A DNA stretch of 64,000 nt from Fructobacillus durionis (GTDB taxonomy: Bacteria; Bacillota; Bacilli; Lactobacillales; Lactobacillaceae), in assembly GCF_900112405.1 (NCBI RefSeq), contig NZ_FOLI01000003.1, positions 1 through 64,000 of the forward strand. The letters are read 5' to 3'. Position numbers and translations under genes: made by a program. How positions within the stretch are numbered: position 1 is the first letter of the stretch; the number at the start of each line of letters is the position of its first letter. Shown in pieces: positions 16,229 to 24,540 of this stretch. Under the pieces are notes generated by a model, which worked only from the letters and a program-made list of their open reading frames with translations, was not told where the DNA came from and did no database searches.

Positions 16229-18907
16229 TTGAAAAAGTCATTTTATCAAGTGGACAGCCAGGAACTGGCGACTGATTTGAAAACAAATTTGCAGGACGGA
16301 CTGACGACGGAAGACGCCAAGAAGCGCCTGGTCGAAAACGGACCCAATGCGTTAACGGCGAAGAAAAAGAAGTCCCTCTTCGCCAAGTTTGTTGATCAGT
16401 TTAAGGATTTGATGATTGGAATCCTGCTGGCCGCAGCACTGGTCGCTGCCTTAACCGGTGAGCAGACAGATGCCATTTTTATTTTGGCAATCGTCATTAT
16501 TAACGCTATCTTTGGTGTTTTCCAAGAATCGAAGTCCGAAAACGCCATCGATGCCTTGAAGAAGATGGCAACGCCAAAAGCAACGGTCATTCGCGGCGGC
16601 CAACCGGAACAGGTACCGGCTACTGACTTGGTGGTTGGTGACTTGGTTTCCTTGGAAGCCGGGGATATCGTACCAGCCGATTTGCGTTTGGTTGACGTAA
16701 TGAACCTGCGTGTGGAAGAGGCGGCGTTGACAGGGGAATCCGTTCCCGTTGAAAAGACGGACAAGACTTTGACAGAGGATAAGTTGCCATTGGGTGACCA
16801 AAGTAACCTAGCCTTTATGAACGCCCACGTGGTGTATGGCCGTGCCCATGGGGTAGTCGTCGCCACTGGTATGCAGACTGAGGTGGGTAAGATTGCCGGA
16901 GCTTTGCAAGGGCAGGACGAAACGAAAACACCATTGCAGGAAAACCTGAAGTCACTTTCAAAAGTCCTGACTTATTTGATCCTCTTCATCGCCGTTTTGA
17001 CCTTTGTAATTGGTTACTTCACCCAGAATATGCCGGTTATTGATTTGATTTTGACGGCCATTTCGTTGGCTGTGGCGGCTATTCCTGAAGGGTTGCCAGC
17101 GATTGTGACGATTACCCTGGCACTAGGAACGGCCCGTATGGCCAAGAAGGCCGCTTTGGTTCGAAAGTTGCCAGCCGTTGAAACGCTAGGTTCAACTGAC
17201 ATCATTGGTTCCGATAAGACCGGAACGTTGACGCAAAACAAGATGACGGTCGAAAAAGTCGTCTTGAACGGCGAAATTGTTGATTTGGCTGGGCAAAACC
17301 CATTCGAATCCGCTGACTTATCCAAGGCTGCCGGTATTCTAGGCGACATCATGACTTTGAATAACGATAGCCAGTTGACAGCCGAAGGATTGGTCGGGGA
17401 CCCAACCGAAACGGCCTTGATTGATTTCAACGAAAAGTACCGTCCAGAACGCTTGGCAGAACTTCGTGGTCACAACCGTTTGCAGGAAATTCCATTCGAT
17501 TCAGAACGAAAGTTAATGACAACCATTTACGGTGCCGGAGATGTCTACCAGGTGACGGTGAAGGGTGCGCCTGATGCCATTCTGTCACGTGTTGATTCGG
17601 TCTTTGATAACGGGACCGTTCGACCTTTCACTGAAGCAGACTTGGCCCACTATCAAGAAGCCAACGGGCAGTTGGCTGACCAGGCCCTCCGTGTCTTAGC
17701 CTTTGCTGAGAAGTCTTTGGCAACACTGCCAGCCGAAGCCAAGTCCGATGAAATGGAAACTGGTTTGACCTTGATTGGTTTCGTGGCCATGATTGATCCT
17801 GAGCGTCCAGAGGTAAAAGACTCGGTTGCTCAGGCCAAGGCTGCCGGTATCCGCCCAATGATGATTACCGGTGACCATCCTCAGACAGCGGCAGCGATTG
17901 CCGGCCGTCTTGGTATCTTGGAAGAAACCGATGACCGAAGCCAAGCCGTGATGACGGGGGCTCAACTGGATGAATTGTCGGATGAGACTTTTGAAAAGCG
18001 GGTTGAAGACGTCAAAGTCTATGCTCGTGTCGCACCTGCCCACAAGGTTCGAATTGTGCAGGCCTGGCAGAAGAAGGGCAAGGTCGTTGCGATGACCGGA
18101 GACGGCGTGAACGATGCGCCCGCCTTGAAGGTTGCTGATATCGGGGTCGCCATGGGTATCACCGGAACGGAAGTTTCCAAGGAAGCGGCCGACATGGTCT
18201 TGGCCGACGATAACTTCTCAACCATCGTTTCAGCGGTTAAGGAGGGACGAAAAGTCTTTGCCAACATTCAAAAGGCCTTGCAGTACTTGCTGGCTTCCAA
18301 CTTGGCCGAAGTCATTGCCATCTTCACCATGACTTTGCTTGGTTGGGAGGTCTTGGCACCGGTGATGATTCTTTGGATCAACCTAGTGACGGATACTTTC
18401 CCAGCCATTGCACTGGGGCTTGAACCAGCACAGCCAAACATCATGAGTCAGAAGCCCCGTGGTAAAACGGCGAACTTCCTATCCGGTGGGGTTGGGCCTG
18501 CCATTATCTGGCAGGGAATTGTGCAGGCGGCCATTGTGCTTTCTGTCTATGGCTTGGCATTGGCCTTCCCAGACCATGCTGGCTCAACATTAGTCCACGG
18601 GGATGCCTTGACGATGGCCTTCATGACCCTTGGTTTGATGCAGATGGTAAACGCCATTAACGTGAAGTCCGTTTACAACTCGGAGTTGAACGTGTCAGCC
18701 TTTAAGAACCACTTCTTCAATGGTGCGCTCTTCTTCTCTTTCATTGCCATGATGGCAGTTGTCGTGATTAAGCCATTGAACCCCATTTTCCACGTGACAA
18801 ACTTGGATCTATACCAGTGGCTAATTGTCATTGGCGCATCCCTTTCTATCATTGTTATCGTTGAACTGGTAAAATGGGTACAACGAACATTTTTTAATCG
18901 AGGATAA
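16229..18907 (+). CDS. P-type cation-transporting ATPase (P2A type), probable Mn2+/Ca2+ exporter
   Basis: 892 residues from a TTG start; AAAGGAG lies six bases upstream. P-ATPase motifs in order: cation N-domain (1-70), TGES at 168-171, PEGLP at 286-290 in the M4 ion site, phosphorylated D329 in DKTGTLT, KGAPD, and TGDGVNDAP near 630, with about ten membrane segments. The layout is that of Ca2+/Mn2+ pumps (PMR1/SERCA-like, PacL, YoaB). The Mn-type riboswitch in front argues for Mn2+ export when manganese is high. It runs into the next gene with four bases between stop and start. No frame break seen. Confidence 0.88.
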   Translation: MKKSFYQVDSQELATDLKTNLQDGLTTEDAKKRLVENGPNALTAKKKKSLFAKFVDQFKDLMIGILLAAALVAALTGEQTDAIFILAIVIINAIFGVFQESKSENAIDALKKMATPKATVIRGGQPEQVPATDLVVGDLVSLEAGDIVPADLRLVDVMNLRVEEAALTGESVPVEKTDKTLTEDKLPLGDQSNLAFMNAHVVYGRAHGVVVATGMQTEVGKIAGALQGQDETKTPLQENLKSLSKVLTYLILFIAVLTFVIGYFTQNMPVIDLILTAISLAVAAIPEGLPAIVTITLALGTARMAKKAALVRKLPAVETLGSTDIIGSDKTGTLTQNKMTVEKVVLNGEIVDLAGQNPFESADLSKAAGILGDIMTLNNDSQLTAEGLVGDPTETALIDFNEKYRPERLAELRGHNRLQEIPFDSERKLMTTIYGAGDVYQVTVKGAPDAILSRVDSVFDNGTVRPFTEADLAHYQEANGQLADQALRVLAFAEKSLATLPAEAKSDEMETGLTLIGFVAMIDPERPEVKDSVAQAKAAGIRPMMITGDHPQTAAAIAGRLGILEETDDRSQAVMTGAQLDELSDETFEKRVEDVKVYARVAPAHKVRIVQAWQKKGKVVAMTGDGVNDAPALKVADIGVAMGITGTEVSKEAADMVLADDNFSTIVSAVKEGRKVFANIQKALQYLLASNLAEVIAIFTMTLLGWEVLAPVMILWINLVTDTFPAIALGLEPAQPNIMSQKPRGKTANFLSGGVGPAIIWQGIVQAAIVLSVYGLALAFPDHAGSTLVHGDALTMAFMTLGLMQMVNAINVKSVYNSELNVSAFKNHFFNGALFFSFIAMMAVVVIKPLNPIFHVTNLDLYQWLIVIGASLSIIVIVELVKWVQRTFFNRG

Positions 18908-18911
18908 GACA

Positions 18912-19349
18912 TTGGCAAAATTTAACCCTAAACAAATGCAGTACTACGTAACGACTTTGCAAGAAGTTTTGCAAAACACTCAAGATACTGCTGATCACGT
19001 ATCACCATTCTTCGTTAAGTTGGATGAAGCAAAGCAAGCTGATAAAGTCGCCGACATGGCCAAGGCCGAATTCGGCGAAATCAAGGCTGAATTTGACGAT
19101 GCCGTTGCGGCATACGAGAAGAATGCTAAGACTTTGGCTGCCTTGCAAGTGCCCGTTCGCTTCATGGGCGTACACAAGACATTGGCAAAGGCCTATGCCG
19201 ACTACGCTGCTGCTACTAAGATGATGGCAGACGCTTTGGATGAAAAGAACCAAAGCATCAATGAAGCAGACTTCGCTCAATCTGAAAAGGACCAAGAAAC
19301 TTTCTTGGGCAAGATTCAAGCACAAGTTGCTAAGATTTTTGGAGCATAA
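18912..19349 (+). CDS. Small helical protein of unknown function, co-transcribed with the P-type ATPase
   Basis: 145 residues from a TTG start at 18912; GAGGA of its ribosome site overlaps the ATPase stop region, so the two are coupled. The protein is soluble, without a signal or membrane segment, rich in Ala, Lys, Asp and Glu, and predicted mostly alpha-helical with amphipathic heptad-like stretches (for example about 60-130). I do not recognise a family. Sharing the Mn riboswitch and transcript with the ATPase points to a role in metal response, perhaps binding or regulating the pump; this is inference only. A terminator follows. Confidence 0.7.
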   Translation: MAKFNPKQMQYYVTTLQEVLQNTQDTADHVSPFFVKLDEAKQADKVADMAKAEFGEIKAEFDDAVAAYEKNAKTLAALQVPVRFMGVHKTLAKAYADYAAATKMMADALDEKNQSINEADFAQSEKDQETFLGKIQAQVAKIFGA

Positions 19350-19359
19350 TTCAAAAGAA

Positions 19360-19391
19360 ACACCTCTCAACGAAACGTTGGGAGGTTTTTT
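19360..19391 (+). terminator. Intrinsic terminator
   Basis: ACCTCTCAACG-AAA-CGTTGGGAGGTTTTTT closes the ATPase operon. Confidence 0.88.
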
Positions 19392-19504
19392 ATATGATTT
19401 ATTTCGGTCTACTTTAGCGCTGGTGGTATACTGAAAAAGTTATTTCCATCGCGTTTTAAAGAGATGGAATATTTTTAATATGATAATGAATAGGGAGAGC
19501 TTTA

Positions 19505-19867
19505 ATGAAGTTGAAGGACTTAGCTGTGGCTAATGGTATTGTGGGCCTTGCCGGTGGAATTGTACTATTGTTTGGTGTTTTTATGGTGGCTGGTGCTGCT
19601 ACTTCAGATATTCTTATCGGCGGGGATAGCATTTCACCAATGGTTATCATTTTAGGTTGCCTAAAGGTTGCGATTCTCACTTTGGGTATCATCGGCCTTA
19701 CGGAATTTAATAAAAATCCGATTATTACGAAATCACCAAGTGTTTTGTTAATCGTTGGTGGAGCGATAGCACTTGTGCCCTTGTTAGGCTGGGTTGGAGG
19801 AATTATTTCAATTGTTGGTGGGTCGATGTATCTTGCTAATTTGAAAAAATTTGACGATGCCAAATAA
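19505..19867 (+). CDS. Small four-TM membrane protein, unknown function
   Basis: 120 residues with four hydrophobic segments (about 8-30, 44-66, 78-90, 92-108) and a short charged tail. GGGAG lies six bases before the ATG. It vaguely resembles DUF4064-type proteins but I would not assign it. A TGG-TATACT extended -10 at 19427-19432 is its likely promoter. A stem TTCCATC...GATGGAA with a T-run (about 19444-19475) in the leader could act as an attenuator. Confidence 0.65.
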   Translation: MKLKDLAVANGIVGLAGGIVLLFGVFMVAGAATSDILIGGDSISPMVIILGCLKVAILTLGIIGLTEFNKNPIITKSPSVLLIVGGAIALVPLLGWVGGIISIVGGSMYLANLKKFDDAK

Positions 19868-19883
19868 AAACAGTCATTTTAAA

Positions 19884-19926
19884 CTAAAAAAAGAGGCTAA
19901 CAGTATTTGACTGTTAGCCTCCTTTT
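19884..19926. terminator. Bidirectional intrinsic terminator
   Basis: GAGGCTAACAGT-ATTTG-ACTGTTAGCCTC flanked by A and T tracts, between convergent genes. Confidence 0.85.
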
Positions 19927-20163
19927 TTAGAATTGATAAGTCATTTTCTTCTGAAAACGACCAGATCGAATCTGCTGTGAGAGCTCTTTTGCCTGCTCAT
20001 CAGCTGCTTTTTCCGATGAACAATACCACTTCTTATAAAAGGGGATTGCATTCTCAACGCAAACAAACCATGAACGTTTACTGGCAGAGTATCCTGAGTG
20101 AACGTAGAACTCAACAGTATCATTATTTTTCATTGGCTCATTTGAAACAGTAAAGTTTATCAT
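19927..20163 (-). CDS. Hypothetical protein, 78 residues
   Basis: A short soluble protein with a strong ribosome site (GGAGGTG, six bases before ATG 20163). It contains two cysteines (WFVCVEN and WYCSSEK) and a basic C-terminal half, QQIRSGRFQKKMTYQF. No family recognised. Monocistronic, convergent with the small membrane protein gene. The ribosome site and clean terminator argue that it is real. Confidence 0.6.
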   Translation of the reverse strand: MINFTVSNEPMKNNDTVEFYVHSGYSASKRSWFVCVENAIPFYKKWYCSSEKAADEQAKELSQQIRSGRFQKKMTYQF

Positions 20164-20337
20164 GATGCACCTCCGAAAGCATTGCGTATTGATTTAATAG
20201 TAGTTTAGCAATCTTATATTTCGGCTATATGACTGATAAATTACGGCTTAGGGGCAAATTATAAAAATGTTACTAATTTTGAAATTTATTATTCGGTAAA
20301 AGGTGGAGTTCTCGTTTTATTTATAGCCGTTCTAAAG

Positions 20338-20374
20338 TAAAAAGACCTCCGAGTGGAATCGGAAGTCTTTTTTG
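20338..20374 (-). terminator. Intrinsic terminator
   Basis: On the minus strand AGACTTCCGATTCCACTCGGAGGTCT followed by T5, after the BspA-like gene. Confidence 0.8.
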
Positions 20375-20395
20375 TAATAATTTATTAATGAACGA

Positions 20396-22105
20396 TTAGC
20401 GTTTCTTTGTTGTGAAATAAAGTCCGGCCGCGAGTGAAGTGAACAAGAATGGCACTGTGATAAAGACATTTTTGGAAACGACTTTGGCAGTGGCAGGTAA
20501 AGCAGCTGCAAGGGATTCGTTACCTCCCGTTGAGGGGAGGGTCAATGAGTGGTGAGAGGAACGGTTGTTGTTTGAATTATTCGTTCCATTGTTACTTGAA
20601 TCGCTTCCACTATTGTTTGAACTTGGTCCGCCGTTATCATTGTTGTTCGATGGTGTATCCGCAGACTTAGCGCTGTAAATAACATTTACATTTTCAGTCT
20701 GTGCATCATTATCATCCAGAGTAGGAAGGTTTGTGGAAATTGTCTTAACATTCTTTCCGTTAACCGTTGGATTGATTAGCTGACCATCATTCAATGATTG
20801 CGGTACATCAATGTTGTCAAACGCTTGGTCAGCAGTTGAATCAGCTTCCCAATCTGAGTATGACTTGTAGTTCGTTCCTGCAAGACCCGTTACCGTACGG
20901 TGGAAGTGCAGTGTTTGCGTTGTTGGTGCTTGTCCAGTAATTTCATTACCGTTAGCATCAACGTAGTTAACCGTACGAGTGAGCGTTTTGTTTTGGGTTG
21001 TCTTTGTTAATGAAGAGCAAACGTACCAATCAGAAGTCTTTGCACCTGTGCTGAAAATATTTTGGAAGGCTGCCTTCGTAAGGAGGGTTCCCTTAGGATC
21101 TGTCACTGTTCCACCATTAACAGCAACGAATGCAGAATAACCGTTACCGAGCCCGGCATCGTTGTAGAAAGAAGCGCTAGGCAATTTGATGGCAAGTGTT
21201 GATCCATTACCAGTATTCTCAAACATATCGCTGACACCGGTTTTATCGAGAACTTTGTGTTCTGTCCCAACGGTAATTTTAGTTACAATTTTATCAGTGT
21301 TAAAGCTGCTGATATCAACTGACTTCAAGGCAGTTGAACCTTCGAAGAGGCTATGCATGTCTGTCAGGCTGGCCGTGTTGAAGTTGGACAGGTCCAGTGA
21401 TTGGATGTTGGCCATGTGACTGAATGTATCGTTCATGAACACGACTTTGCTTGTGTCGAAGCTTGAAAGGTTTAAGGATTGCAAGCCTGATTCCATGAAG
21501 GTTGCCTCGAAAGTTGTTACATTGCTGGTGTTGAAACTTGAAAGGTTTACCGTCTGTAAATTATTGGTTTTAGTGAACATCCAGGACATATCCGTGACTT
21601 TGGAGGTATCAAATCCGGAAAGATCGAGCGATGTAATAGTGCTTTCCTGATTAAACATGGCGTTCATCGATGTTACGTTACTGGTATCTAGGTAGTTCAA
21701 CCCCGTGAAGTCCTGCAGGGAGTGTAACATGGCAAAGAGACGTGTTGAATCCTTAGGTGCTTGAACGGTTTGCGTGAAAACAATGTGCTGAAGATGTTGA
21801 AAAAGTCGATCAATTCGTTGTTCATCATTAGAAGCAGGAGGTAATGTTCCCCCACTCGTGAAAGTCAGTGTATTGGTTGAATTATCATACGTATATGAAA
21901 CGGTACCTAGCGTACCGGTGGTAACGTTAGTATCAGCACTGGCTGAAATTGTGCCGCTAGGCAATAGGTGAGTACCTTCGTTGGAAACAAGTGATCCCGC
22001 TCCCAGTAATGCTAACGTTGAAAAAGAAAGAACAACCCAGTTCTTCTTTATTTTGTGTAGAACCTTGTGTTCTTTTTGGCTAGCAGTTGTCAATGTGTTC
22101 TTCAT
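20396..22105 (-). CDS. BspA-type leucine-rich-repeat surface protein with Mub B2-like domain and LPSTG anchor
   Basis: 569 residues from ATG 22105. The earlier in-frame ATG (22144) lies only four bases beyond a TATAAT box, leaving no room for a leader. Degenerate KxYKxGKxW signal (VLHKIKKNW) plus hydrophobic core in the first 50 residues. About residues 130-280 hold BspA/DUF285 repeats of roughly 24 residues with the pattern LDLSxFDTSxVTDMxxMF. About 380-480 is a Mub B2-like unit starting LTRTVNYVDANGNEITGQ. A Ser/Asn linker, LPSTGG (523-528), a membrane segment and KKR end it. Probably covalently wall-bound and adhesive. GGAG is 15 bases before the ATG. Confidence 0.85.
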   Translation of the reverse strand: MKNTLTTASQKEHKVLHKIKKNWVVLSFSTLALLGAGSLVSNEGTHLLPSGTISASADTNVTTGTLGTVSYTYDNSTNTLTFTSGGTLPPASNDEQRIDRLFQHLQHIVFTQTVQAPKDSTRLFAMLHSLQDFTGLNYLDTSNVTSMNAMFNQESTITSLDLSGFDTSKVTDMSWMFTKTNNLQTVNLSSFNTSNVTTFEATFMESGLQSLNLSSFDTSKVVFMNDTFSHMANIQSLDLSNFNTASLTDMHSLFEGSTALKSVDISSFNTDKIVTKITVGTEHKVLDKTGVSDMFENTGNGSTLAIKLPSASFYNDAGLGNGYSAFVAVNGGTVTDPKGTLLTKAAFQNIFSTGAKTSDWYVCSSLTKTTQNKTLTRTVNYVDANGNEITGQAPTTQTLHFHRTVTGLAGTNYKSYSDWEADSTADQAFDNIDVPQSLNDGQLINPTVNGKNVKTISTNLPTLDDNDAQTENVNVIYSAKSADTPSNNNDNGGPSSNNSGSDSSNNGTNNSNNNRSSHHSLTLPSTGGNESLAAALPATAKVVSKNVFITVPFLFTSLAAGLYFTTKKR

Positions 22106-22144
22106 TGTAGTTCGTATTTTCTCCAAGAAAAGTGCTACTTTCAT

Positions 22145-22448
22145 TTAAATTATACTTTAGAAAATAGACACAAATTATTTTATATAAGATAAATTATAAC
22201 ATTTATATCATCTATATTTTATGATTGTTACATGGTAGGGCCTATTCATTCTAGTTAAGTAAGAATAAAATAAGATTAAAAGTAAGACAGAAATACAGTG
22301 GGTTGCTATCAGTTTTTTTCAATAGAAATTGCCAAATAGTGGTTTTAGAAGGGGTGTCAGGTTCTTGCACGCTACTGGTGGGTTGTTTTTCCCAGTTGGT
22401 GGCTTTGCCTTTGGTATTTTCTCAGGCATATAGGGTGTGATGCATCCA
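22145..22448. other. Intergenic stretch with a possible gene remnant
   Basis: About 300 bases between the BspA gene and the bacteriocin terminator. It holds the BspA -10 candidate (TATAAT, reverse, about 22149-22154) and A/T-rich sequence. About 22340-22432 is richer in G and C; one plus-strand frame there reads as a Gly/Phe-rich peptide ending in GGFAFGIFSGI then a stop, without a start or ribosome site. This could be the remnant of a bacteriocin-like gene. Nothing else is supported. Confidence 0.3.
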
Positions 22449-22477
22449 TAAAAAGGAGACTTTATCGTCTCCTTTTT
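22449..22477 (-). terminator. Intrinsic terminator of the bacteriocin cluster
   Basis: On the minus strand AAAAGGAGAC-GATAAA-GTCTCCTTTTT, six bases after the small immunity-like gene. Confidence 0.85.
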
Positions 22478-22482
22478 AATTT

Positions 22483-22656
22483 CTATAAATACCAGAAAAA
22501 GTTGGTGAAGTATGCCTTTAAAAATGATTTGGATTTATTTCCAGTAATCTTATTTGGTACTTGTCGATAATAATCATCATGTTTGGGAAGGGTTAAAACG
22601 AGAACGAGTAATGAATACCCAAAGAAGATGATTAATATGATTAGCCAGTTGCTCAT
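22483..22656 (-). CDS. Candidate bacteriocin immunity protein, 57 residues
   Basis: A short minus-strand frame from ATG 22656 to TAG 22483, 13 bases after the second bacteriocin gene and directly before the terminator. It encodes one strongly hydrophobic N-terminal segment (MSNWLIILIIFFGY then SLLVLVLTL) and a cationic, aromatic tail with SKSFLKAYFTNFFWYL. A short membrane protein as third gene of a two-peptide bacteriocin operon fits the usual place and form of immunity proteins. The ribosome site is weak, so translation may be coupled to the gene before. Function inferred from position and form only. Confidence 0.6.
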   Translation of the reverse strand: MSNWLIILIIFFGYSLLVLVLTLPKHDDYYRQVPNKITGNKSKSFLKAYFTNFFWYL

Positions 22657-22669
22657 GAGAGATGCTTAT

Positions 22670-22861
22670 TTAAAAGAAAAACTGAAGGCTCGCGTCAGCA
22701 GCGGCAGATCCAGCGCAGCCCCCAATCGCATTGCCTCCAAACGCTGCTCCAAAAAGAGCTCCTTTGATACATGATCCACCCACACTTCCCCAATTAATTT
22801 TCTTTCCACCAGTAATTTTAGAAAGTTGATTATTATTTAAAACTTTAATTTCTAAATTCAT
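22670..22861 (-). CDS. Class IIb bacteriocin prepeptide, second component
   Basis: 63 residues from ATG 22861. GGAG overlaps the stop of the preceding peptide gene, so both are translated from one message. The leader MNLEIKVLNNNQLSKITGG (19 residues) ends in the double glycine cut by C39 peptidase-transporters. The 44-residue mature part is Gly/Ala-rich with GxxxG spacing (GSVGG, GAAFGGNAIGG), two cysteines and a FFF end. A longer overlapping frame (to 23038) is rejected because its extra part is out-of-frame sequence of the first peptide. Likely the partner peptide of a two-peptide pore-former. Confidence 0.85.
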   Translation of the reverse strand: MNLEIKVLNNNQLSKITGGKKINWGSVGGSCIKGALFGAAFGGNAIGGCAGSAAADASLQFFF

Positions 22862-22869
22862 AGATTCTC

Positions 22870-23109
22870 CTATCCGAATAAATATCCGCCAACACAGGCT
22901 GCTGTACCACCGATTGCACCAAGGTGGGCTCCAGCAATTGCTCCACCAATTGTTCCCACGGGGCCTCCGGCAAAAGTACCTGACATTCCGCCTCGCAATG
23001 CGCCCCATGCAGCACCAGATGCCATTGCCTTGTAACATTGGCCTCGGCTATATCCACCACTGATTTCTGCTAGTTCTTGCGAGGTTAAAGTATTGGTTAA
23101 TTGATACAT
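22870..23109 (-). CDS. Class IIb bacteriocin prepeptide, first component
   Basis: 79 residues; AAAGGAG eight bases before the ATG. Double-glycine leader MYQLTNTLTSQELAEISGG (19 residues), then a 60-residue mature peptide rich in Gly and Ala with many GxxxG-type contacts (GGPVGTIGGAIAGAHLGAIGG) and two cysteines that could form a disulphide. Known: two-peptide bacteriocins pair through GxxxG motifs and make membrane pores. No processing transporter, kinase or inducer gene lies in the window, so export must use a remote system. The upstream region has a TGACA-AAA-TGTCA inverted repeat near 23178-23190 that may be a control site. Confidence 0.87.
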   Translation of the reverse strand: MYQLTNTLTSQELAEISGGYSRGQCYKAMASGAAWGALRGGMSGTFAGGPVGTIGGAIAGAHLGAIGGTAACVGGYLFG

Positions 23110-23246
23110 ATTATTTCTCCTTTCTTTGTGACTTTTATGTTCGTCATAACTGTATCAAAGATTGTTTGGATAATTATTGACAAAATGTCATAATTTTTTT
23201 CATTTTTAGTGATATATGTTAAATGATATTCTTCTTGTTCTACACA

Positions 23247-23278
23247 AAAAAACGTCTCGGTTACCCGGGACGTTTTTT
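23247..23278 (-). terminator. Intrinsic terminator of thiW
   Basis: On the minus strand AACGTCCCGG-GTAA-CCGAGACGTT then T-run. Confidence 0.85.
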
Positions 23279-23279
23279 A

Positions 23280-23783
23280 TTACTTATTAATTTGTTTCTT
23301 TAGTCTGTCAAGCAGTTTCGACTTTTTAAGGATTAGCAACAAGGCTAGTCCTAATAAACTTCCTAGTGCTGCTGATGGCAGGAAGAAGGGAATGAGATGA
23401 CCCCAGTTACCAGCCTTCATGCCGTAAAAGGCAACCATAAATGGATAAGAAAGTAGGGCGCCAAAGACTCCGGAACCGATGGCTTCACCCAGCGCCAGTA
23501 GGTAGATATTTTCTGTTTTCTTATAGATATAGCCGGAAAGCAGTGGGCCGACAATGCCGCCAGTAACGGCCATGATGGTCCGGCCGGAGAGCATACGTAA
23601 GGAACCGCAGAGTAAAGCAGCGGTCATGCTATACCAGGGTCCTAGTAGGTAAGTGGCCAAAACGTTAACAAAGTGTTGAAAAGGTGCCATGGCGGGGAAG
23701 ACGACCATGGTATTGAGTACGTAGGCGAGAGCGGCGAGCATGGCAGTGACAATTAGCTTCTTGCTGGAAAGTTTCTTGTTCAT
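23280..23783 (-). CDS. thiW: ECF transporter S component ThiW (thiazole/thiamine precursor)
   Basis: 167 residues with five or six membrane segments. The ThiW-type opening (KLIVTAMLAALAYVLNT), FPAMAPFQHFVNVLATYLLGPWYSMTAALLCGSLRM and GRTIMAVTGGIVGPLLSGYIYK are family blocks. It is the substrate-binding subunit of an energy-coupling-factor importer; the EcfA/A'/T module is elsewhere. The TPP riboswitch in front confirms a thiamine-related cargo, by family the hydroxyethylthiazole precursor. AAAGGAG lies just before the start. Monocistronic. Confidence 0.88.
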   Translation of the reverse strand: MNKKLSSKKLIVTAMLAALAYVLNTMVVFPAMAPFQHFVNVLATYLLGPWYSMTAALLCGSLRMLSGRTIMAVTGGIVGPLLSGYIYKKTENIYLLALGEAIGSGVFGALLSYPFMVAFYGMKAGNWGHLIPFFLPSAALGSLLGLALLLILKKSKLLDRLKKQINK

Positions 23784-23871
23784 TGGAGAACTCCTTTAGA
23801 TATTTTGTATAAAAACAACAGTGTATTTTTGTACAAATCATGCCGAAAAAGCCTCCTTTCTTCGTTTTGTC

Positions 23872-24003
23872 CACAAAAAAAGGACGCCTGAAAAAGACGT
23901 CCGCATTAAAAGCGTGGAAATAATTCCTACGACGGCATGATCCGTATCAGGTCAATGGGTCGGTAATGGTATTACCCTCTCAGCCCGTCACACGGACTCC
24001 CCG
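23872..24003 (-). promoter_or_regulatory. TPP riboswitch (thi box) with terminator
   Basis: On the minus strand from 24003: CGGGGAGTCC, CGGGCTGAGAGGGTAATACC, ACCCATTGACCTGATACGGATCATGCC and GTCGTAGGAA, all conserved thi-box elements in order (aptamer about 24003-23926). A stem GGACGTC...GGCGTCC and seven T (23904-23872) then form the terminator. TPP binding should stop transcription of thiW. A -10 TATAAT is at 24016-24011. Confidence 0.95.
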
Positions 24004-24121
24004 AAGAAATATTATAGATAGAAGAGAAGAAATTGTACAGAAAAAGTTGAATTAATTGAAAAGAAGTTTAAAGTAGGTGCAAAAGAATGACGTACTTTTG
24101 TTTTTCATTGGGAGGTTCAAA

Positions 24122-24424
24122 ATGTCGTTAAATCCAACAGAACGAGTGAATACAATTCGTGAGTTAAATGAAAACTTTCAACTCTTAGATTGGCCAGTCG
24201 AAAAGGTGGCTGAAGCATTACAGACAAGCCCAAAGCATTTAGAAGATGTGCTTCAGTTAAAGACTGCCTTTATTGAAGAACCATGGATTTTAAAAAACTT
24301 CTTGGAAAAGCAGCTTTTGGTAGAAGGAAAAAAGCCGGTTGCTTTTAGTAAATTGACGGGAGACCCTAGTCAGTATTGGTTTTTAAATCAAAGTCGCATT
24401 GAAGCCGGCCGATTAGCAAAGTAA
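24122..24424 (+). CDS. DUF2316-like helix-turn-helix protein
   Basis: 100 residues from ATG 24122; GGGAGG at 24109-24114 sets this start rather than the upstream ATG at 24077. The order of a helical N-terminal half with VEKVAEALQTSPKHLEDVLQL (HTH-like), LKNFLEKQLLVEGKKPVAFSKLTGD and a C-terminal YWFLNQSRIEAGRL fits DUF2316, a conserved small family in Firmicutes without known function. Divergent from thiW. Confidence 0.7.
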   Translation: MSLNPTERVNTIRELNENFQLLDWPVEKVAEALQTSPKHLEDVLQLKTAFIEEPWILKNFLEKQLLVEGKKPVAFSKLTGDPSQYWFLNQSRIEAGRLAK

Positions 24425-24540
24425 ATAAAAAGAAGTCACGGAGTTGTTGGTTTTAATATGAAAGACCGAAATATTTACAGATAAATCAAGCTATGATAGC
24501 ATCTTATTATTATATTTTTTGACTATTTGAAAGGAATACT

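Noticed and set aside
15991-16275. 94-codon plus-strand frame over the riboswitch
   Set aside because: It runs through the yybP-ykoY aptamer and terminator, has no ribosome site and overlaps the ATPase start.
22583-22774. Plus-strand 63-codon frame over the bacteriocin cluster
   Set aside because: It is antisense to the coupled minus-strand genes, with no ribosome site and a Lys/Arg-rich random-like product.
22862-23038. N-terminal extension of the second bacteriocin frame, Trp/Cys-rich
   Set aside because: It is the first peptide gene read in another frame; a ribosome site and double-glycine leader start at 22861.
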